Shown here: positions 35,519 through 48,053 of the stretch, piece by piece | How the letters are laid out: every line of letters starts with the position of its first letter | How positions within the stretch are numbered: position 1 is the first letter of the stretch | The notes under the pieces: model-generated | Databases searched by the model: none | The model's input: the letters and a program-made list of their open reading frames with translations, nothing else | What the model was told of the DNA's origin: nothing | Program-made: the position numbers and the translations under genes | NCBI RefSeq assembly: GCF_004360225.1 | Contig: NZ_SNUA01000002.1 | Location: 1-64,000 of the forward strand | From: Alcanivorax sp. 24 | GTDB lineage: Bacteria; Pseudomonadota; Gammaproteobacteria; Pseudomonadales; Alcanivoracaceae | Length of the DNA stretch: 64,000 nt | Direction: 5' to 3'

Positions 35519-36664
35519 TCAGAAGTTGATGAAGCGCCGGTGGGTGTGGATCGACATCAACATGCCGAAACTGGCCAGCAGGGTGACGATCGAGGTGCCG
35601 CCGTAGCTGACCAGCGGCAGCGGTACCCCGACCACGGGCAGCAGGCCGGATACCATGCCCACGTTGACGAATACGTAGATGAAAAAGGTCATGGTCAGAG
35701 CCGCCGCCAGCAATCGGCTGAAGGTTTCCTGGGCCTGCCAACTGATGAAGAAGCCGCGTCCGATGATCACCAGATAGACCGCCAGTAACAGCAGGAACCC
35801 GATCAGACCAAACTCTTCCCCAAGCACGGCGAGAATGAAATCGGTGTGGGACTCCGGCAGGAAATCCAGCCGCGACTGGGTGCCGTCCTGCCACCCCTTG
35901 CCGCCGATGCCGCCGGAGCCGATGGCGGTTTTTGACTGGATGATGTTCCAGCCCGCGCCGCGCGGGTCCGCCTCCGGATTCAGGAACGTATCCACCCGGG
36001 TGCGCTGGTAATCGTGCAGAACGAAGAAATACATCAGCGGCGCGGCCACCACCAACACCAGCACCGCCAGCCCGATCAGGCGCCAGGACAGACCGGCCAT
36101 GAACAAGACCACCAGGCCGGCGGCGGCAATCAGCAGCGCGGTGCCCAGATCCGGCTGCATGGCGATCAACACCGTCGGCAGGAAGATGAGCACCAGTGAG
36201 CCGAGCACATTGCGTTTTGACGGTGGCAGAGTACGGTCGCTGAAGAACCAGGCGACCATCGCCGGTACCGCGAGTTTCATCAATTCCGCGGGCTGAAAGC
36301 GGCCGATGCCGGGCAGACTCAGCCAGCGCTGTGCGCCCTTGGCCTCGGTGCCCACAAGAATAACCAGTGCCAACAGGGCCAGGCCGACGCCGTACACCAG
36401 AGGGGCCCAGAAACGGAATGTCCTCGGTGGTAGTTGCGCCAGCACCAGCATCACCAGCAAACCGCCGCCGAAGCGGATGGCCTGGCGGACCACTGTGTCC
36501 AGGCTGCCGCCGCTGGCGCTGTAGAGGACCGCCAGGCCGCCCAGCATGGTCAACAGAAGGGCCGCCAGCAGCGGTGGGTCCAGATGCAGGCGCGTGGCCA
36601 CCGGGGTGCGGAAGATGGCATGGCCGCCGTTGTCGGTGGTTCTGACCGGATCGACTTGACTCAT
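35519..36664 (-). CDS. rodA: Rod-shape SEDS glycosyltransferase RodA
   Basis: The 381-residue inner-membrane protein has ten hydrophobic helices and the SEDS pattern: KLAVPAMVAWFF, MQPDLGTALL, FLPESHTDFILAVLGEEFGLIG and MVSGLLPVVGVPLPLVSYGGTS, with the essential Asp in QPDLG and WRLIG. It polymerises lipid II with PBP2 in the elongasome. The start overlaps the mrdA stop by four bases (ATGA), and mltB follows about 130 bases downstream. Confidence 0.97.
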   Translation of the reverse strand: MSQVDPVRTTDNGGHAIFRTPVATRLHLDPPLLAALLLTMLGGLAVLYSASGGSLDTVVRQAIRFGGGLLVMLVLAQLPPRTFRFWAPLVYGVGLALLALVILVGTEAKGAQRWLSLPGIGRFQPAELMKLAVPAMVAWFFSDRTLPPSKRNVLGSLVLIFLPTVLIAMQPDLGTALLIAAAGLVVLFMAGLSWRLIGLAVLVLVVAAPLMYFFVLHDYQRTRVDTFLNPEADPRGAGWNIIQSKTAIGSGGIGGKGWQDGTQSRLDFLPESHTDFILAVLGEEFGLIGFLLLLAVYLVIIGRGFFISWQAQETFSRLLAAALTMTFFIYVFVNVGMVSGLLPVVGVPLPLVSYGGTSIVTLLASFGMLMSIHTHRRFINF

Positions 36665-38598
36665 TGGGCGGCCGTCCTGGTCGAGTGGGCGGCGGCGGTG
36701 GTATTGACCGGTGCGGGCAGCGCATTCTGTATGGGTGGCCGCGCCAGCGGTTTCGGAACGCTCGGATTACCGTCCTCGTCCAGCAGCCAGGCGTCCATCA
36801 CCTGACGGGCCACCGGGCCGGCCACGGAACCGCCATGACGGCCATTCTCCACCATCACCGCCACGGCGATGGCCGGGTTTTCAACCGGCGCGAAGGATAC
36901 GATCAGAGCATGGTCGAGCATGCGTTCCGCCAATTCTTCCTCGTTATAGGTTTCTTCCTGGCCAACCGAAAACACCTGAGCGGTGCCGCTTTTGGCGCCC
37001 ATATGATAGCGGGCGTCCTTGGCCATGACACGGCCGGTGCCGCGGTTGCTGTGAACCACGGCTTCCATGGCGTGCTTCATGCGCTCCCAGTTTTGAGGGT
37101 CCTTGAGCACGATATCCGGACGGCGCGGCGGATGGGTTTCATCGGCGGCCAGGGTGGGCACCACCTGGTGGCCGTCGTTGGCGAGTATCGCCGTGGCCAC
37201 CACCAGTTGCAGCGGTGTGGTGAGCATGAAGCCTTGTCCAATACTGGTGTTGATGGTGTCGCCATGGAACCAGGGCGCGTTACGAGCGGCCCGCTTCCAT
37301 TGGCGGGAGGGCATGTTCCCCTCGGATTCGTTGAGCAGGTCGATGCCGGTGGCTTCGCCGATGGAGAAACCGATCATGAAATCGTGCATGCGGTCGATGC
37401 CGAGCCGGAACCCCATATCGTAGAAATAAGTGTCACAGGATTGCACCACCGCTTTTTCCATATCCACTTGGCCATGCCCCCAGCGCTTCCAGTCCCGGTA
37501 GCGGTGCGGGTTGCCCTCCAGGCTGAAATAGCCGGGGTCGTGGATGGTCCTCTCCCAGGTGGTGACGCCGGCATCCAGGCCCGCCAGACCGAGCATGGGT
37601 TTCACCGTGGAACCCGGCGGATAACGGCCCTGCAAGGCGCGGTTGAACAGGGGGTGGTCGTGATCCTGCTGATATCGGGCATAGTCCTTATGGGAGATGC
37701 CGGTAACGAACAGATTGGGATCGAAGCCCGGGCGGCTGACGAAGGCGAGCACGCTGCCGTCGCGGGGATCAATGGCGACCACCGCGCCGCGCCGCTCGCC
37801 GAGGGCGTCATAGGCGGCCTGCTGCACTTTCAGATCCAGGGACAGACGCAGATCGCCACCGGGTATCGGTGGCTGCTCTTCCAGAACCCGCAGGATCCGG
37901 CCGCGGGCGTTGGTTTCCACCTGACGATAGCCAACCTGCCCGTGCAGCCGATGCTCGTAATAGCGCTCCACGCCGGTGCGGCCGTAATAATGGGTGCCGC
38001 TGTAGTTACGCTGTTCGGCCAGGGTCATGTTGTCCAGATCCTCGGCACTGAGGCGGTTGACGTAACCGAGCACGTGGGAAAACAGATGGCTGTGAGGGTA
38101 AAAGCGCACCGGTGAGGCCGTTACCCGGGCGCCGGGCAATTCGTGTTGATGCACCGCGATGCGGGCAATCTCCTCCTCGGTGAGCCGGCCACGCAGTGGG
38201 ATCGGTTCCCACGGGCGGCGGGCGCTGGTGCGGCGCCGCTCGAACCGCTCCAGGTCGTCGTCGGTAAGCGGGATCAGGCGGCGGATACGATCCAGTGTGT
38301 CGTTGAGGTCCGCGCTTTGTTCCACCGCCAGTTCCAGGGTGAAGTCCGGCCGGTTCACCGCCAGAATTTCCCCGTTGCGATCGGTGATCAGGCCGCGCGG
38401 AGGCGACATCGCCTGGGTCAGCACCCGGTTGTTGTCACTAAGAGTGGTGAACCGGCTGTGCTGGGCAATCTGCAGCCAGGCCATGCGCCCGACCAGTACC
38501 AGTGACAACACCAGCACCAGCGCCACCGCCACCAGCAGACGCAGGCTGAACAGACGGTGCTCGTGATGGTGGTCCTTGAGGGTCAGCGGTTGGCGCAT
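36661..38598 (-). CDS. mrdA: Penicillin-binding protein 2 (elongasome transpeptidase)
   Basis: The 645-residue bitopic membrane protein has a helix at about 20-40 and a pedestal domain with RGLITDRNGEILAVN. The transpeptidase domain has SxxK in PPGSTVKPMLGLAG, SxN-like QSCDTYFYDMGFRLG and KTG-like AKSGTAQVFSV. It cross-links peptidoglycan for rod growth with RodA. ATG 38598 has AGGG nearby; ATG 38634 is an alternative giving 12 more residues. It lies about 105 bases after rlmH on the same strand. Confidence 0.96.
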   Translation of the reverse strand: MRQPLTLKDHHHEHRLFSLRLLVAVALVLVLSLVLVGRMAWLQIAQHSRFTTLSDNNRVLTQAMSPPRGLITDRNGEILAVNRPDFTLELAVEQSADLNDTLDRIRRLIPLTDDDLERFERRRTSARRPWEPIPLRGRLTEEEIARIAVHQHELPGARVTASPVRFYPHSHLFSHVLGYVNRLSAEDLDNMTLAEQRNYSGTHYYGRTGVERYYEHRLHGQVGYRQVETNARGRILRVLEEQPPIPGGDLRLSLDLKVQQAAYDALGERRGAVVAIDPRDGSVLAFVSRPGFDPNLFVTGISHKDYARYQQDHDHPLFNRALQGRYPPGSTVKPMLGLAGLDAGVTTWERTIHDPGYFSLEGNPHRYRDWKRWGHGQVDMEKAVVQSCDTYFYDMGFRLGIDRMHDFMIGFSIGEATGIDLLNESEGNMPSRQWKRAARNAPWFHGDTINTSIGQGFMLTTPLQLVVATAILANDGHQVVPTLAADETHPPRRPDIVLKDPQNWERMKHAMEAVVHSNRGTGRVMAKDARYHMGAKSGTAQVFSVGQEETYNEEELAERMLDHALIVSFAPVENPAIAVAVMVENGRHGGSVAGPVARQVMDAWLLDEDGNPSVPKPLARPPIQNALPAPVNTTAAAHSTRTAAQ

Positions 38599-38702
38599 GT
38601 GGACCCTGTGATCGGTTCCGTGACCGGTCGCCATGGCACGGTGATCGGAACGAAATGTGAGTGTGGATCGCGCATGGCAGCCAGATTACCGGGTGGTTTT
38701 GC

Positions 38703-39173
38703 TCAGCGATGATAGGGGTGGCCGGCAAGCAGCGTCCAGCCACGATACAGCTGTTCGGCAAGTAATACCCGCACCAGAGGGTGCGGCAGCGTCAACGCCG
38801 ACAGCGACCAGCGCTCGTCGGCGTCGGCGGACAATCTGGCACACAACCCATCCGGGCCTCCCACCAGCAGCGCCAGATCCTGCCCGAGATCCCGCAATTC
38901 GCCGAGGCGTTGTGACAGCATGGGCGTATCCACCGCTTTGCCGGTGACCTCCAGAGCCACCACGCGGGCGCCGGGCAGTTTCTCCAGCCGCTTGCGGATG
39001 GCCTCACCCTCGGTCCGCACCAAAGCGGCGACGTCGCCCTTGGCCCGCTTGGGCAGTGGGATCTCCTCCAGCAGCAGGCGCATGTCCGGGGGCAGCCGCT
39101 TCTGGTACTCCTGGAAGCCCTGCTCGACCCAGGCCGGCATGCGAGTGCCGACGGCAAACAGATGGATGCGCAT
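38703..39173 (-). CDS. rlmH: 23S rRNA pseudouridine-1915 N3-methyltransferase
   Basis: The 156-residue cytoplasmic SPOUT methyltransferase uses SAM to modify pseudouridine 1915 on assembled 70S ribosomes. The trefoil-knot motif LALLVGGPDGLC and the C-terminal LSALTLPHPLVRVLLAEQLYRGW with YHR end are family marks. The size matches E. coli RlmH (155). It lies between rsfS and mrdA, the usual order. Confidence 0.97.
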   Translation of the reverse strand: MRIHLFAVGTRMPAWVEQGFQEYQKRLPPDMRLLLEEIPLPKRAKGDVAALVRTEGEAIRKRLEKLPGARVVALEVTGKAVDTPMLSQRLGELRDLGQDLALLVGGPDGLCARLSADADERWSLSALTLPHPLVRVLLAEQLYRGWTLLAGHPYHR

Positions 39174-39254
39174 AGACTCTCCTGCGGCGCCCTCCTGAAC
39201 CGGCCCTGAGTGATGCCGGCTCAGGCAAATGGGACTGCGAAACGGCTGGCGGGT

Positions 39255-39629
39255 TCAGCCCGGATCCTTGTTGGCCGGCGTGCCGGTCCGCTCGGGATGG
39301 TGATCCGGATTGCGCCATAGACGTTCCAGATCATAGAACTCGCGAGTGGCGGGCAGCATCAGATGGACAATGACGTCACCGAGATCCACCAGGATCCACT
39401 CGGCGCCTTTTTCGCCTTCGGTACCCAGCGGGCGATAACCGGCCTGTTTGGCCCGTTCCACCACGTTGTCCGCCAGGGCTTTGACGTGGCGGTTGGAGGT
39501 GCCGCTGGCGATGACCATATCGTCCGCCACACTGGTGAGCTCGCGAACATCCAGGTGGGTGACGTTCCGTGCTTTCAGCTCTTCGAGAGCGTCGAGTACC
39601 AGATCCAGCAGAGAGGTGTCAGAACTCAT
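39255..39629 (-). CDS. rsfS: Ribosomal silencing factor RsfS
   Basis: The 124-residue cytoplasmic protein binds L14 on the 50S subunit and keeps subunits apart in starvation. The core [25 protein letters not shown] and [28 protein letters not shown] is clear. The family C-terminus is YDLERLWR; about 18 more residues follow. Its start lies within the repeat-encoded end of nadD (11-base overlap). Confidence 0.96.
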   Translation of the reverse strand: MSSDTSLLDLVLDALEELKARNVTHLDVRELTSVADDMVIASGTSNRHVKALADNVVERAKQAGYRPLGTEGEKGAEWILVDLGDVIVHLMLPATREFYDLERLWRNPDHHPERTGTPANKDPG

Positions 39630-40413
39630 GGGGCCTCGTTGTTTCCATTGTATTGGCGCCGGTATTGGTAGTGGCGTCGGTATTGGTAGTGACGTCGATG
39701 TTGGTAATGGCGTCGGTATCGGGTTCTATGATTCCGGGCGCCGCCGGGGCAGCGGATGTCCGCACATTATACAAACCATGGCGGCGGATATGCGCTTCCA
39801 CCACCGGGGTCAGGGCACGGCATTGTCCCCGATGCTCCAGCGCCTCGCGGATGGCGGTGGCGGAAATGTCCATATGCGGATGCGTCAGCATCAGCCGGCG
39901 CCCCGCCGGAAGGGTCTGCAGCAGGCGCGCCTGGCCGCGTGGAAAGGCCTTTTCCACCGCCGGCAGCGGTGCCGGCGCGCCGGGGCGGGGGACCACCGCC
40001 AGATGGCACAGGGCGGCGAAGCGGCGCCAGCCGTGCCATTGATGCAGGCTGGCGAAGCTGTCGGCGCCGATCATGAACACCAGTGGCCGCCGCCGGCCAA
40101 TGAGGCGGCGAAAGTGCTGCAACGTCAGGTGAGTGTAGGACGGGCCGGCCTGCCGCAACTCCCAGTCATCCGCCTGCAGGGCCGGATGTCCGGCGCAGGC
40201 CAGGCGCACCATGGCCAGGCGCTGGCTGGCGTTCGCCAAGGGCTGGGGCCGATGTGGCGGCACCGCGTTGGGCAGCAACCGCACCGGTGCGTCACCGAGC
40301 ACCTGGGACACGGCCAGGGCGGCGCGCACATGGGCGCCATGAACCGGGTCGAAGGTGCCGCCGAACAGGATAAGAGGCCGGACGCCGGACGCCGGATACT
40401 GGACGCTAACCAT
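39619..40413 (-). CDS. nadD: Nicotinate-nucleotide adenylyltransferase with repeat-derived C-terminal tail
   Basis: The 264-residue cytoplasmic enzyme joins nicotinate mononucleotide and ATP to deamido-NAD. The motifs [30 protein letters not shown] and [11 protein letters not shown] are visible. The usual enzyme ends near residue 220-225 ([11 protein letters not shown]); the remaining roughly 40 residues ([20 protein letters not shown]) come from an 18-base tandem repeat and reach into rsfS. The ATG has GGGAGG upstream, placed in the loop of a small stem (40402-40436). Confidence 0.94.
   Translation of the reverse strand: MVSVQYPASGVRPLILFGGTFDPVHGAHVRAALAVSQVLGDAPVRLLPNAVPPHRPQPLANASQRLAMVRLACAGHPALQADDWELRQAGPSYTHLTLQHFRRLIGRRRPLVFMIGADSFASLHQWHGWRRFAALCHLAVVPRPGAPAPLPAVEKAFPRGQARLLQTLPAGRRLMLTHPHMDISATAIREALEHRGQCRALTPVVEAHIRRHGLYNVRTSAAPAAPGIIEPDTDAITNIDVTTNTDATTNTGANTMETTRPHEF
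39661..39714 (-). repeat. Three 18-bp tandem repeats at the end of nadD
   Basis: Units 39661-39678, 39679-39696 and 39697-39714 differ at one to four places from GGTATTGGTAGTGGCGTC. Being 18 bases long they keep frame and add hexapeptides of the form TTNTDA to NadD. A partial unit precedes and another follows. Confidence 0.85.
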
Positions 40414-40461
40414 GGAGACCTCCCGGCTTTAGCGTCTGGCGTCTGGCGTCTGGCGTCTGGC
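40402..40461 (-). repeat. Stem around the nadD start followed by four 7-bp tandem repeats
   Basis: GACGCTAA (40402-40409) and TTAGCGTC (40429-40436) can pair, leaving the ribosome-binding site and ATG of nadD in a 19-base loop. Beyond this GTCTGGC is repeated exactly four times (40434-40461). Related units (GCCGGAC) lie within the first nadD codons. Confidence 0.65.
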
Positions 40462-40492
40462 GATGAGGCTGGAGATTCAGAATCCGCTCCCG

Positions 40493-41761
40493 TTACTGAC
40501 GCACATGCCCGTCGCCCAGCACCGCCCATTTTTGACTGGTCAGCCCTTCCAGGCCCACCGGGCCCCGGGCATGGAGCTTATCGGTGGAAATACCGATCTC
40601 CGCGCCCAGGCCGTATTCGAAGCCGTCGGCGAAGCGGGTGGAAGCGTTGACCATCACCGAGCTGGAATCCACTTCGGCGAGAAAACGCCGTGCCCGGGTG
40701 TAGTTCTCGGTGATGATTGCTTCGCTGTGCTGGGAACTGTAGCGATGGATGTGATCCATGGCCTGATCCAGACCATCGACGAGGCGAATCGCCAGAATCG
40801 GTGCCAGATACTCTTCTTCCCAGTCGCTTTCCGTGGCGGCGGCGATGTCCTTCAGCAGCGCCCGGGTGCGTTCGCAGCCCCGCAGCTCCACACCCTCTTC
40901 CCGGTACATCCGCGCCAGCTCTGGCAGCACGGTGGCGGCGATGTCCCGGTGCACCAGCAGCGTTTCCATGGTGTTACAGGTGCCATAGCGCTGGGTTTTG
41001 GCGTTGTAGGCGACCTTGATCGCCTTGTCGGCATCGGCGTCCACATCGATGTAGGTGTGGCAGTTACCGTCCAGATGTTTGATCACCGGCACCCGTGCTT
41101 CCCGGCTGATGCGCTCGATCAGGCCCTTGCCGCCACGGGGAACGATCACGTCCACGTATTCGGGATGGGTGATCAACTCGCCCACCGCGGCGCGGTCGGT
41201 GGTTTCCAGTACCTGTACCGCGGTTTCCGGCAGGCCGGCGGCGGCCAGGCCCTGGCGCAGGCAGGCGGCGATGGCCTGATTGGACTCAATGGCTTCGGAA
41301 CCGCCACGCAGAATCGCCGCGTTGCCGGATTTCAGGCACAGTGCCGCCGCGTCGATGGTGACGTTGGGACGGGATTCGTAAATGATGCCGATCACGCCCA
41401 GGGGCACGCGCATGCGGCCCACCTGGATGCCGGACGGACGATAGTTCAAATCGGTGATTTCCCCCACCGGATCGGCCAGCGCGATGACCTGCTCGAGCCC
41501 TTCCACCATGCCTTCGAAGCGTGCCGGGGTCAGTTCCAGGCGATCCAGCAAGGCCGCGTCCAAGCCGTTGTCGCGGCCCCGCGCCAGGTCGCCCTGGTTG
41601 GCGGCGAGAATGGTGTCACGGTGCTCGCGCAACGCCCCGGCGATGGCCATCAGGGCATTGTTCTTGTCACCGGCGCTGGCCCGGGCCATGGCGCGGGCGG
41701 CGTCGCGGGCCTGCTCGCCCACGTTGGCCATGTACTGCTGGATATCCATGTGTTCTGTCAT
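40493..41761 (-). CDS. proA: Glutamate-5-semialdehyde dehydrogenase (gamma-glutamyl phosphate reductase)
   Basis: The 422-residue cytoplasmic enzyme reduces gamma-glutamyl phosphate to glutamate semialdehyde with NADPH in proline synthesis. Motifs: [38 protein letters not shown], catalytic Cys in [15 protein letters not shown] and the end [18 protein letters not shown] 41761 or the in-frame ATG four codons later are both reasonable; the much longer open frame upstream is not ProA-like. The proB partner is not in the window. Confidence 0.95.
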   Translation of the reverse strand: MTEHMDIQQYMANVGEQARDAARAMARASAGDKNNALMAIAGALREHRDTILAANQGDLARGRDNGLDAALLDRLELTPARFEGMVEGLEQVIALADPVGEITDLNYRPSGIQVGRMRVPLGVIGIIYESRPNVTIDAAALCLKSGNAAILRGGSEAIESNQAIAACLRQGLAAAGLPETAVQVLETTDRAAVGELITHPEYVDVIVPRGGKGLIERISREARVPVIKHLDGNCHTYIDVDADADKAIKVAYNAKTQRYGTCNTMETLLVHRDIAATVLPELARMYREEGVELRGCERTRALLKDIAAATESDWEEEYLAPILAIRLVDGLDQAMDHIHRYSSQHSEAIITENYTRARRFLAEVDSSSVMVNASTRFADGFEYGLGAEIGISTDKLHARGPVGLEGLTSQKWAVLGDGHVRQ

Positions 41762-41822
41762 GCCGTGTCGATCGGAAGCCCCATAGTATAGGTGCAGGAC
41801 GACAGCGGCGAAACCGGCGCCG

Positions 41823-42680
41823 TCACGCTGCTCCGGTGCGGGCCTCCAGGACCCGCACCATCGGTGTGCGGCGGGTACGCGGAATGGGCAGCCGCTGGTA
41901 GTAATCCGCCGGGTCGTGAATGTCGAGATGGTGGAAACCGAGGGCGCGAAAATGGGCCCGGCTCTGCTCATTGGAGTCGAAGTGGAAGCTGACCTGGCTG
42001 CGGGACAGGACACCGAGCACGCCACCCAGGGTTTTCAGGGTCCGCTGAATACGGCGGTTGGCGTAAAGCGGATAATTGTCGGTGAGATAACGGCCGTCGG
42101 GAAAGCCGGCCAGCGATGTCGCCAGCCGTTGCCAGAACGGGCTGATCGAGGCCAGCGAGAAATAGTTGATCAGGCCTTCGGTGACCACCGCCACCGGCTT
42201 GTCCGGGGCGAAGCGGGCCAGCAGGGCGGGCACGCTGTCTTCGCCTTGTTCCAACAGAATGTTGACCGGTTCCACCCGGTGCCGGTCGCCAAGCGCACCG
42301 AGCCGCGCCAGCAGCCGTCGTTTGCGCCGGGCCATGTCCGGCAGATCCGCTTCCACATAGGTCATGTGGGGGTACTGCTGGCGAAAACGATAGCCGCGCG
42401 GGCTCAGACCGCAGGCGATTTCCAGAATCTGCAGGTCCGGGTAGTGCTCTATCAGTGACCGCAGGCGGGCGTCGATGAGGTAATGGCGTTGCAGCAGGAA
42501 GGTGCGGATATTGCCGCCCAGCAGTTGCTTGCCCACCGCCTCGAAGGGGGTCATCGCATGGTATAGCAAGGCCCCGGCGCGGGTCTGGAAATCCGCCGAG
42601 GAAAGCCCGTTACGCACCCACACCTGGCCGGTATAAAGAGCGGTAAAGCTGATCGAGGAGGTGTCCAGACGCTGCGGCAT
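41823..42680 (-). CDS. LCMT-family class I SAM methyltransferase
   Basis: The 285-residue cytoplasmic protein shows [17 protein letters not shown] (SAM-binding motif I) and YVEADLPDM (motif II), then [10 protein letters not shown] in the place of motif IV of the leucine-carboxyl/polyketide methyltransferase family (YktD/Ppm1 type). The N-terminus [21 protein letters not shown] is family-like. The substrate is unknown. ATG 42680 starts the conserved part; 33 upstream codons look non-coding. It sits between proA and holA, outside the usual order there. Confidence 0.82.
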   Translation of the reverse strand: MPQRLDTSSISFTALYTGQVWVRNGLSSADFQTRAGALLYHAMTPFEAVGKQLLGGNIRTFLLQRHYLIDARLRSLIEHYPDLQILEIACGLSPRGYRFRQQYPHMTYVEADLPDMARRKRRLLARLGALGDRHRVEPVNILLEQGEDSVPALLARFAPDKPVAVVTEGLINYFSLASISPFWQRLATSLAGFPDGRYLTDNYPLYANRRIQRTLKTLGGVLGVLSRSQVSFHFDSNEQSRAHFRALGFHHLDIHDPADYYQRLPIPRTRRTPMVRVLEARTGAA

Positions 42681-42813
42681 AGGTCGTTCCTGGCGACGAT
42701 GACAATAATGTGAACCGACCCTAGCAGAACGGCGGGTTCCGAGCGGGCCAATCCGGGCCTGACCCGGTGCCGCCTTCAACGGAGCCCAGTGGTTGTAGAG
42801 GGAGCAGAGAGAG

Positions 42814-42836
42814 GCCGGATCAAGTCCGGCATGGCG
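42814..42836. repeat. Half copy of palindromic repeat family B
   Basis: GCCGGATCAAGTCCGGCATG followed by GCG equals one arm of the elements at 44472-44555 and 56160-56244. The second arm is absent here. Confidence 0.65.
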
Positions 42837-42890
42837 TTTTCAGGTTTTGGCGTGCCGGCGTGCCGCGTGTAAGCGTGCCAGCGATCGGTC

Positions 42891-43895
42891 TTACCTTTCC
42901 AGAATCGGCGGCAGGGGCTGGCCGGTGAGGCGCAGCACCAGGCTGCTGAGATGTTTCCAGGGATCGCCGGGAGCCATGCCCTTGACGGTGCGGTCGGCGC
43001 GGATCGCCAGGGCCTGGGCCTGATGCAACTGGCGCGGCCGCAGGCGCGAAGCCTGGGTTTCCATGGCGCGCATGCGGGCGGGTGGCATGCGTGGCGGGTT
43101 GCCGCCGGTGAGCAGGGCGTCCAGGCCGCGCAGGTGGCGGCTCAGGGCCCACAGGATCACCGGCGGCTCCACGCCCTCGGCCCGCAGTGTTCGCAGGACC
43201 CGCAGGGCGCGGGCGGGATCGCCCTGGGCGGTGGCGTCGGTGAGATCGAAAGGCGTGTAACGGCTGGAATCGCCCACCGACTGTTGCACGGTTTCCGGGG
43301 TCACGTGGCCGTCCTCGGCCAGCAGGGCCAGTTTGTCCACCTCCTGGGCGGCGGCCAGCAGGTTGCCTTCACTGCGCTGGATCAGCAGTTCCAGGGCGTC
43401 TTCGTCCGCGTTGAGACCGCGGCTGGCCAGACGGTCCCGCAACCAGGGGTAAAGCTGGCGCCCTTCCACCGGCCAGATCTCGATGACCGCGCCGCAACCG
43501 TCCAGCGCCTTGACCCAGGCGCTACCCCAGTCCTTGCGACGGTCCAACCGTGAACAGCGGATCAGCAGCAGGGTGTCGGGGGAGGGGCTGGCCATCAGGT
43601 CCCGCAGGATCTGGCTGCCGGCTTTGTCCGGGCGCTTGTCGTTGAGCACGACCTCAAGGATTCGGCGGCCGCCAAACAGGCTCAGGCTTTGCGCTTCGTT
43701 GAGCAGGGCGTTCCAGTCGATGCCGGTGTCGGCGCTGAAACGCTGTCGCTCCTCGAAGCCGCGCTGGCGGGCCGCGGCCCGCAGGGCGTCCAGGGTTTCG
43801 TCTTGTTGCAACGGCTCGTCGCCGGCCACCAGATAGACCGGCAGCAGCTCTTCGCCGTTGAGGTGTTTGCCCAGTTGGTCCGCGCGCAGCCGCAT
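42891..43895 (-). CDS. holA: DNA polymerase III delta subunit
   Basis: The 334-residue clamp-loader subunit opens the beta clamp. The N-terminus MRLRADQLGKHLNGEELLPVYLVAGDEPLQQDETLDALR (read in segments), the LLLIRCSRLDRRKDWGSAWVKALD region and GNLLAAAQEVDKLALLAEDG are typical. The size agrees with E. coli (343). It lies five bases after lptE, the conserved order leuS-lptE-holA. Confidence 0.95.
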   Translation of the reverse strand: MRLRADQLGKHLNGEELLPVYLVAGDEPLQQDETLDALRAAARQRGFEERQRFSADTGIDWNALLNEAQSLSLFGGRRILEVVLNDKRPDKAGSQILRDLMASPSPDTLLLIRCSRLDRRKDWGSAWVKALDGCGAVIEIWPVEGRQLYPWLRDRLASRGLNADEDALELLIQRSEGNLLAAAQEVDKLALLAEDGHVTPETVQQSVGDSSRYTPFDLTDATAQGDPARALRVLRTLRAEGVEPPVILWALSRHLRGLDALLTGGNPPRMPPARMRAMETQASRLRPRQLHQAQALAIRADRTVKGMAPGDPWKHLSSLVLRLTGQPLPPILER

Positions 43896-43900
43896 GGCGG

Positions 43901-44404
43901 TCAGTTCCGTTGTACTTTGCGGGAAGCGTCCGCCAACTGGTTGATCAGGCGGTAGACGATGTCGTCGTACAGATCCTGGCGGATCATTTCTTCCTCGTCG
44001 GACGAGGCGGTGATGTTGTCCGGGTAGTAGGCCAGGTTACGCAGTGCCCGGATGTGGCGGGGCGGGTTGAGTGGCGCCTGGGTGTCGCGGTCGATCAACT
44101 GCCACACCAGTTCATAATGCAATTCCAGTTCGGCGATCCGCCCGCGCTCGTCCACCGCCGCCGTGCGCCGGTCCCAACGTTCGTCGATGACCCGGATCAC
44201 GTAGGGCGACTCGCCATGCAGCAGTACGCCCAGCGGCGTCAGCTCCCGTTCCAGGGTGTAGCGCAATTGAGCGGTGCCACCAGCCAGGGTGACACTCTCG
44301 AATTGCGGGGTGTGGGTCTGGCCGCGCAACTGCCAGCCGCTGCACGCCGTCAGAAGAAGTGTGGCGAGAACAAGCAACAGTGTGCGATGTGGGACGAGCG
44401 TCAT
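43901..44404 (-). CDS. lptE: LPS-assembly lipoprotein LptE
   Basis: The 167-residue outer-membrane lipoprotein has lipobox LLTAC (Cys21) and the family start GWQLRG. The middle part with YELVWQLIDRDTQAPL and the NITASSDEEEMIRQDLYDDIVYRLINQL end are conserved. It plugs the LptD barrel for LPS delivery to the surface. leuS is upstream across a gap with repeat B. Confidence 0.95.
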   Translation of the reverse strand: MTLVPHRTLLLVLATLLLTACSGWQLRGQTHTPQFESVTLAGGTAQLRYTLERELTPLGVLLHGESPYVIRVIDERWDRRTAAVDERGRIAELELHYELVWQLIDRDTQAPLNPPRHIRALRNLAYYPDNITASSDEEEMIRQDLYDDIVYRLINQLADASRKVQRN

Positions 44405-44471
44405 GACGATCTCCGTGGGCTGTTGACCTCGCGTTGGCGGTCTTGCCGGTTAGGGCGCCGCCTCTGAACAA

Positions 44472-44555
44472 CGTCATGCCGGACTTGTCCGGCATCTCCA
44501 TCCACGGAGCCATGCGCTCTCCGGAGGGAGATCCCGGGTCAGGCCCGGGATGACG
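44472..44555. repeat. Palindromic repeat family B, full copy 1
   Basis: Arm CGTCATGCCGGACTTGTCCG...GC and arm CCCGGGTCAGGCCCGGGATG...ACG are each self-complementary, and the outer CGTCAT/ATGACG ends pair with each other. It lies between leuS and lptE. A second copy occurs at 56160-56244 in opposite orientation. Confidence 0.8.
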
Positions 44556-44588
44556 GGGTGTATTCAGAAACGCTTTAGTTGGCAACCA

Positions 44589-47815
<3,227 letters not shown>

Positions 47816-47907
47816 CGATCGCGGTAAAAACGGCGCGGGTAAGCAACACGCTGATTCGCTGTCAGGCGGAGTGCCACCCGGCAGGTTGCCAAGGTCTGCA
47901 CTGCAAA

Positions 47908-48001
47908 GCCGCTGTGGGAAGCTGGCTTGCCAGAGAATGGGTCTGAGATAGTACTCACACTGTATTCGCTGGCAAGCCAGCTTCCCACAGCGGCTTCGTG
48001 G
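47908..48001. repeat. REP-like paired palindrome, copy 5
   Basis: Arm GCCGCTGTGGGAAGCTGGCT...TGCC and inverted arm ATTCGCTGGCAAGCCAGCTT...CCCACAGCGG are separated by about 25 bases. It lies between the convergent YdcF-like and DASS transporter genes. Confidence 0.8.
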
Positions 48002-48053
48002 CGACCTCTGAATGAACGTCATCAAAAGCTTGGCGGGTTTAGCGGGTAAGCGT

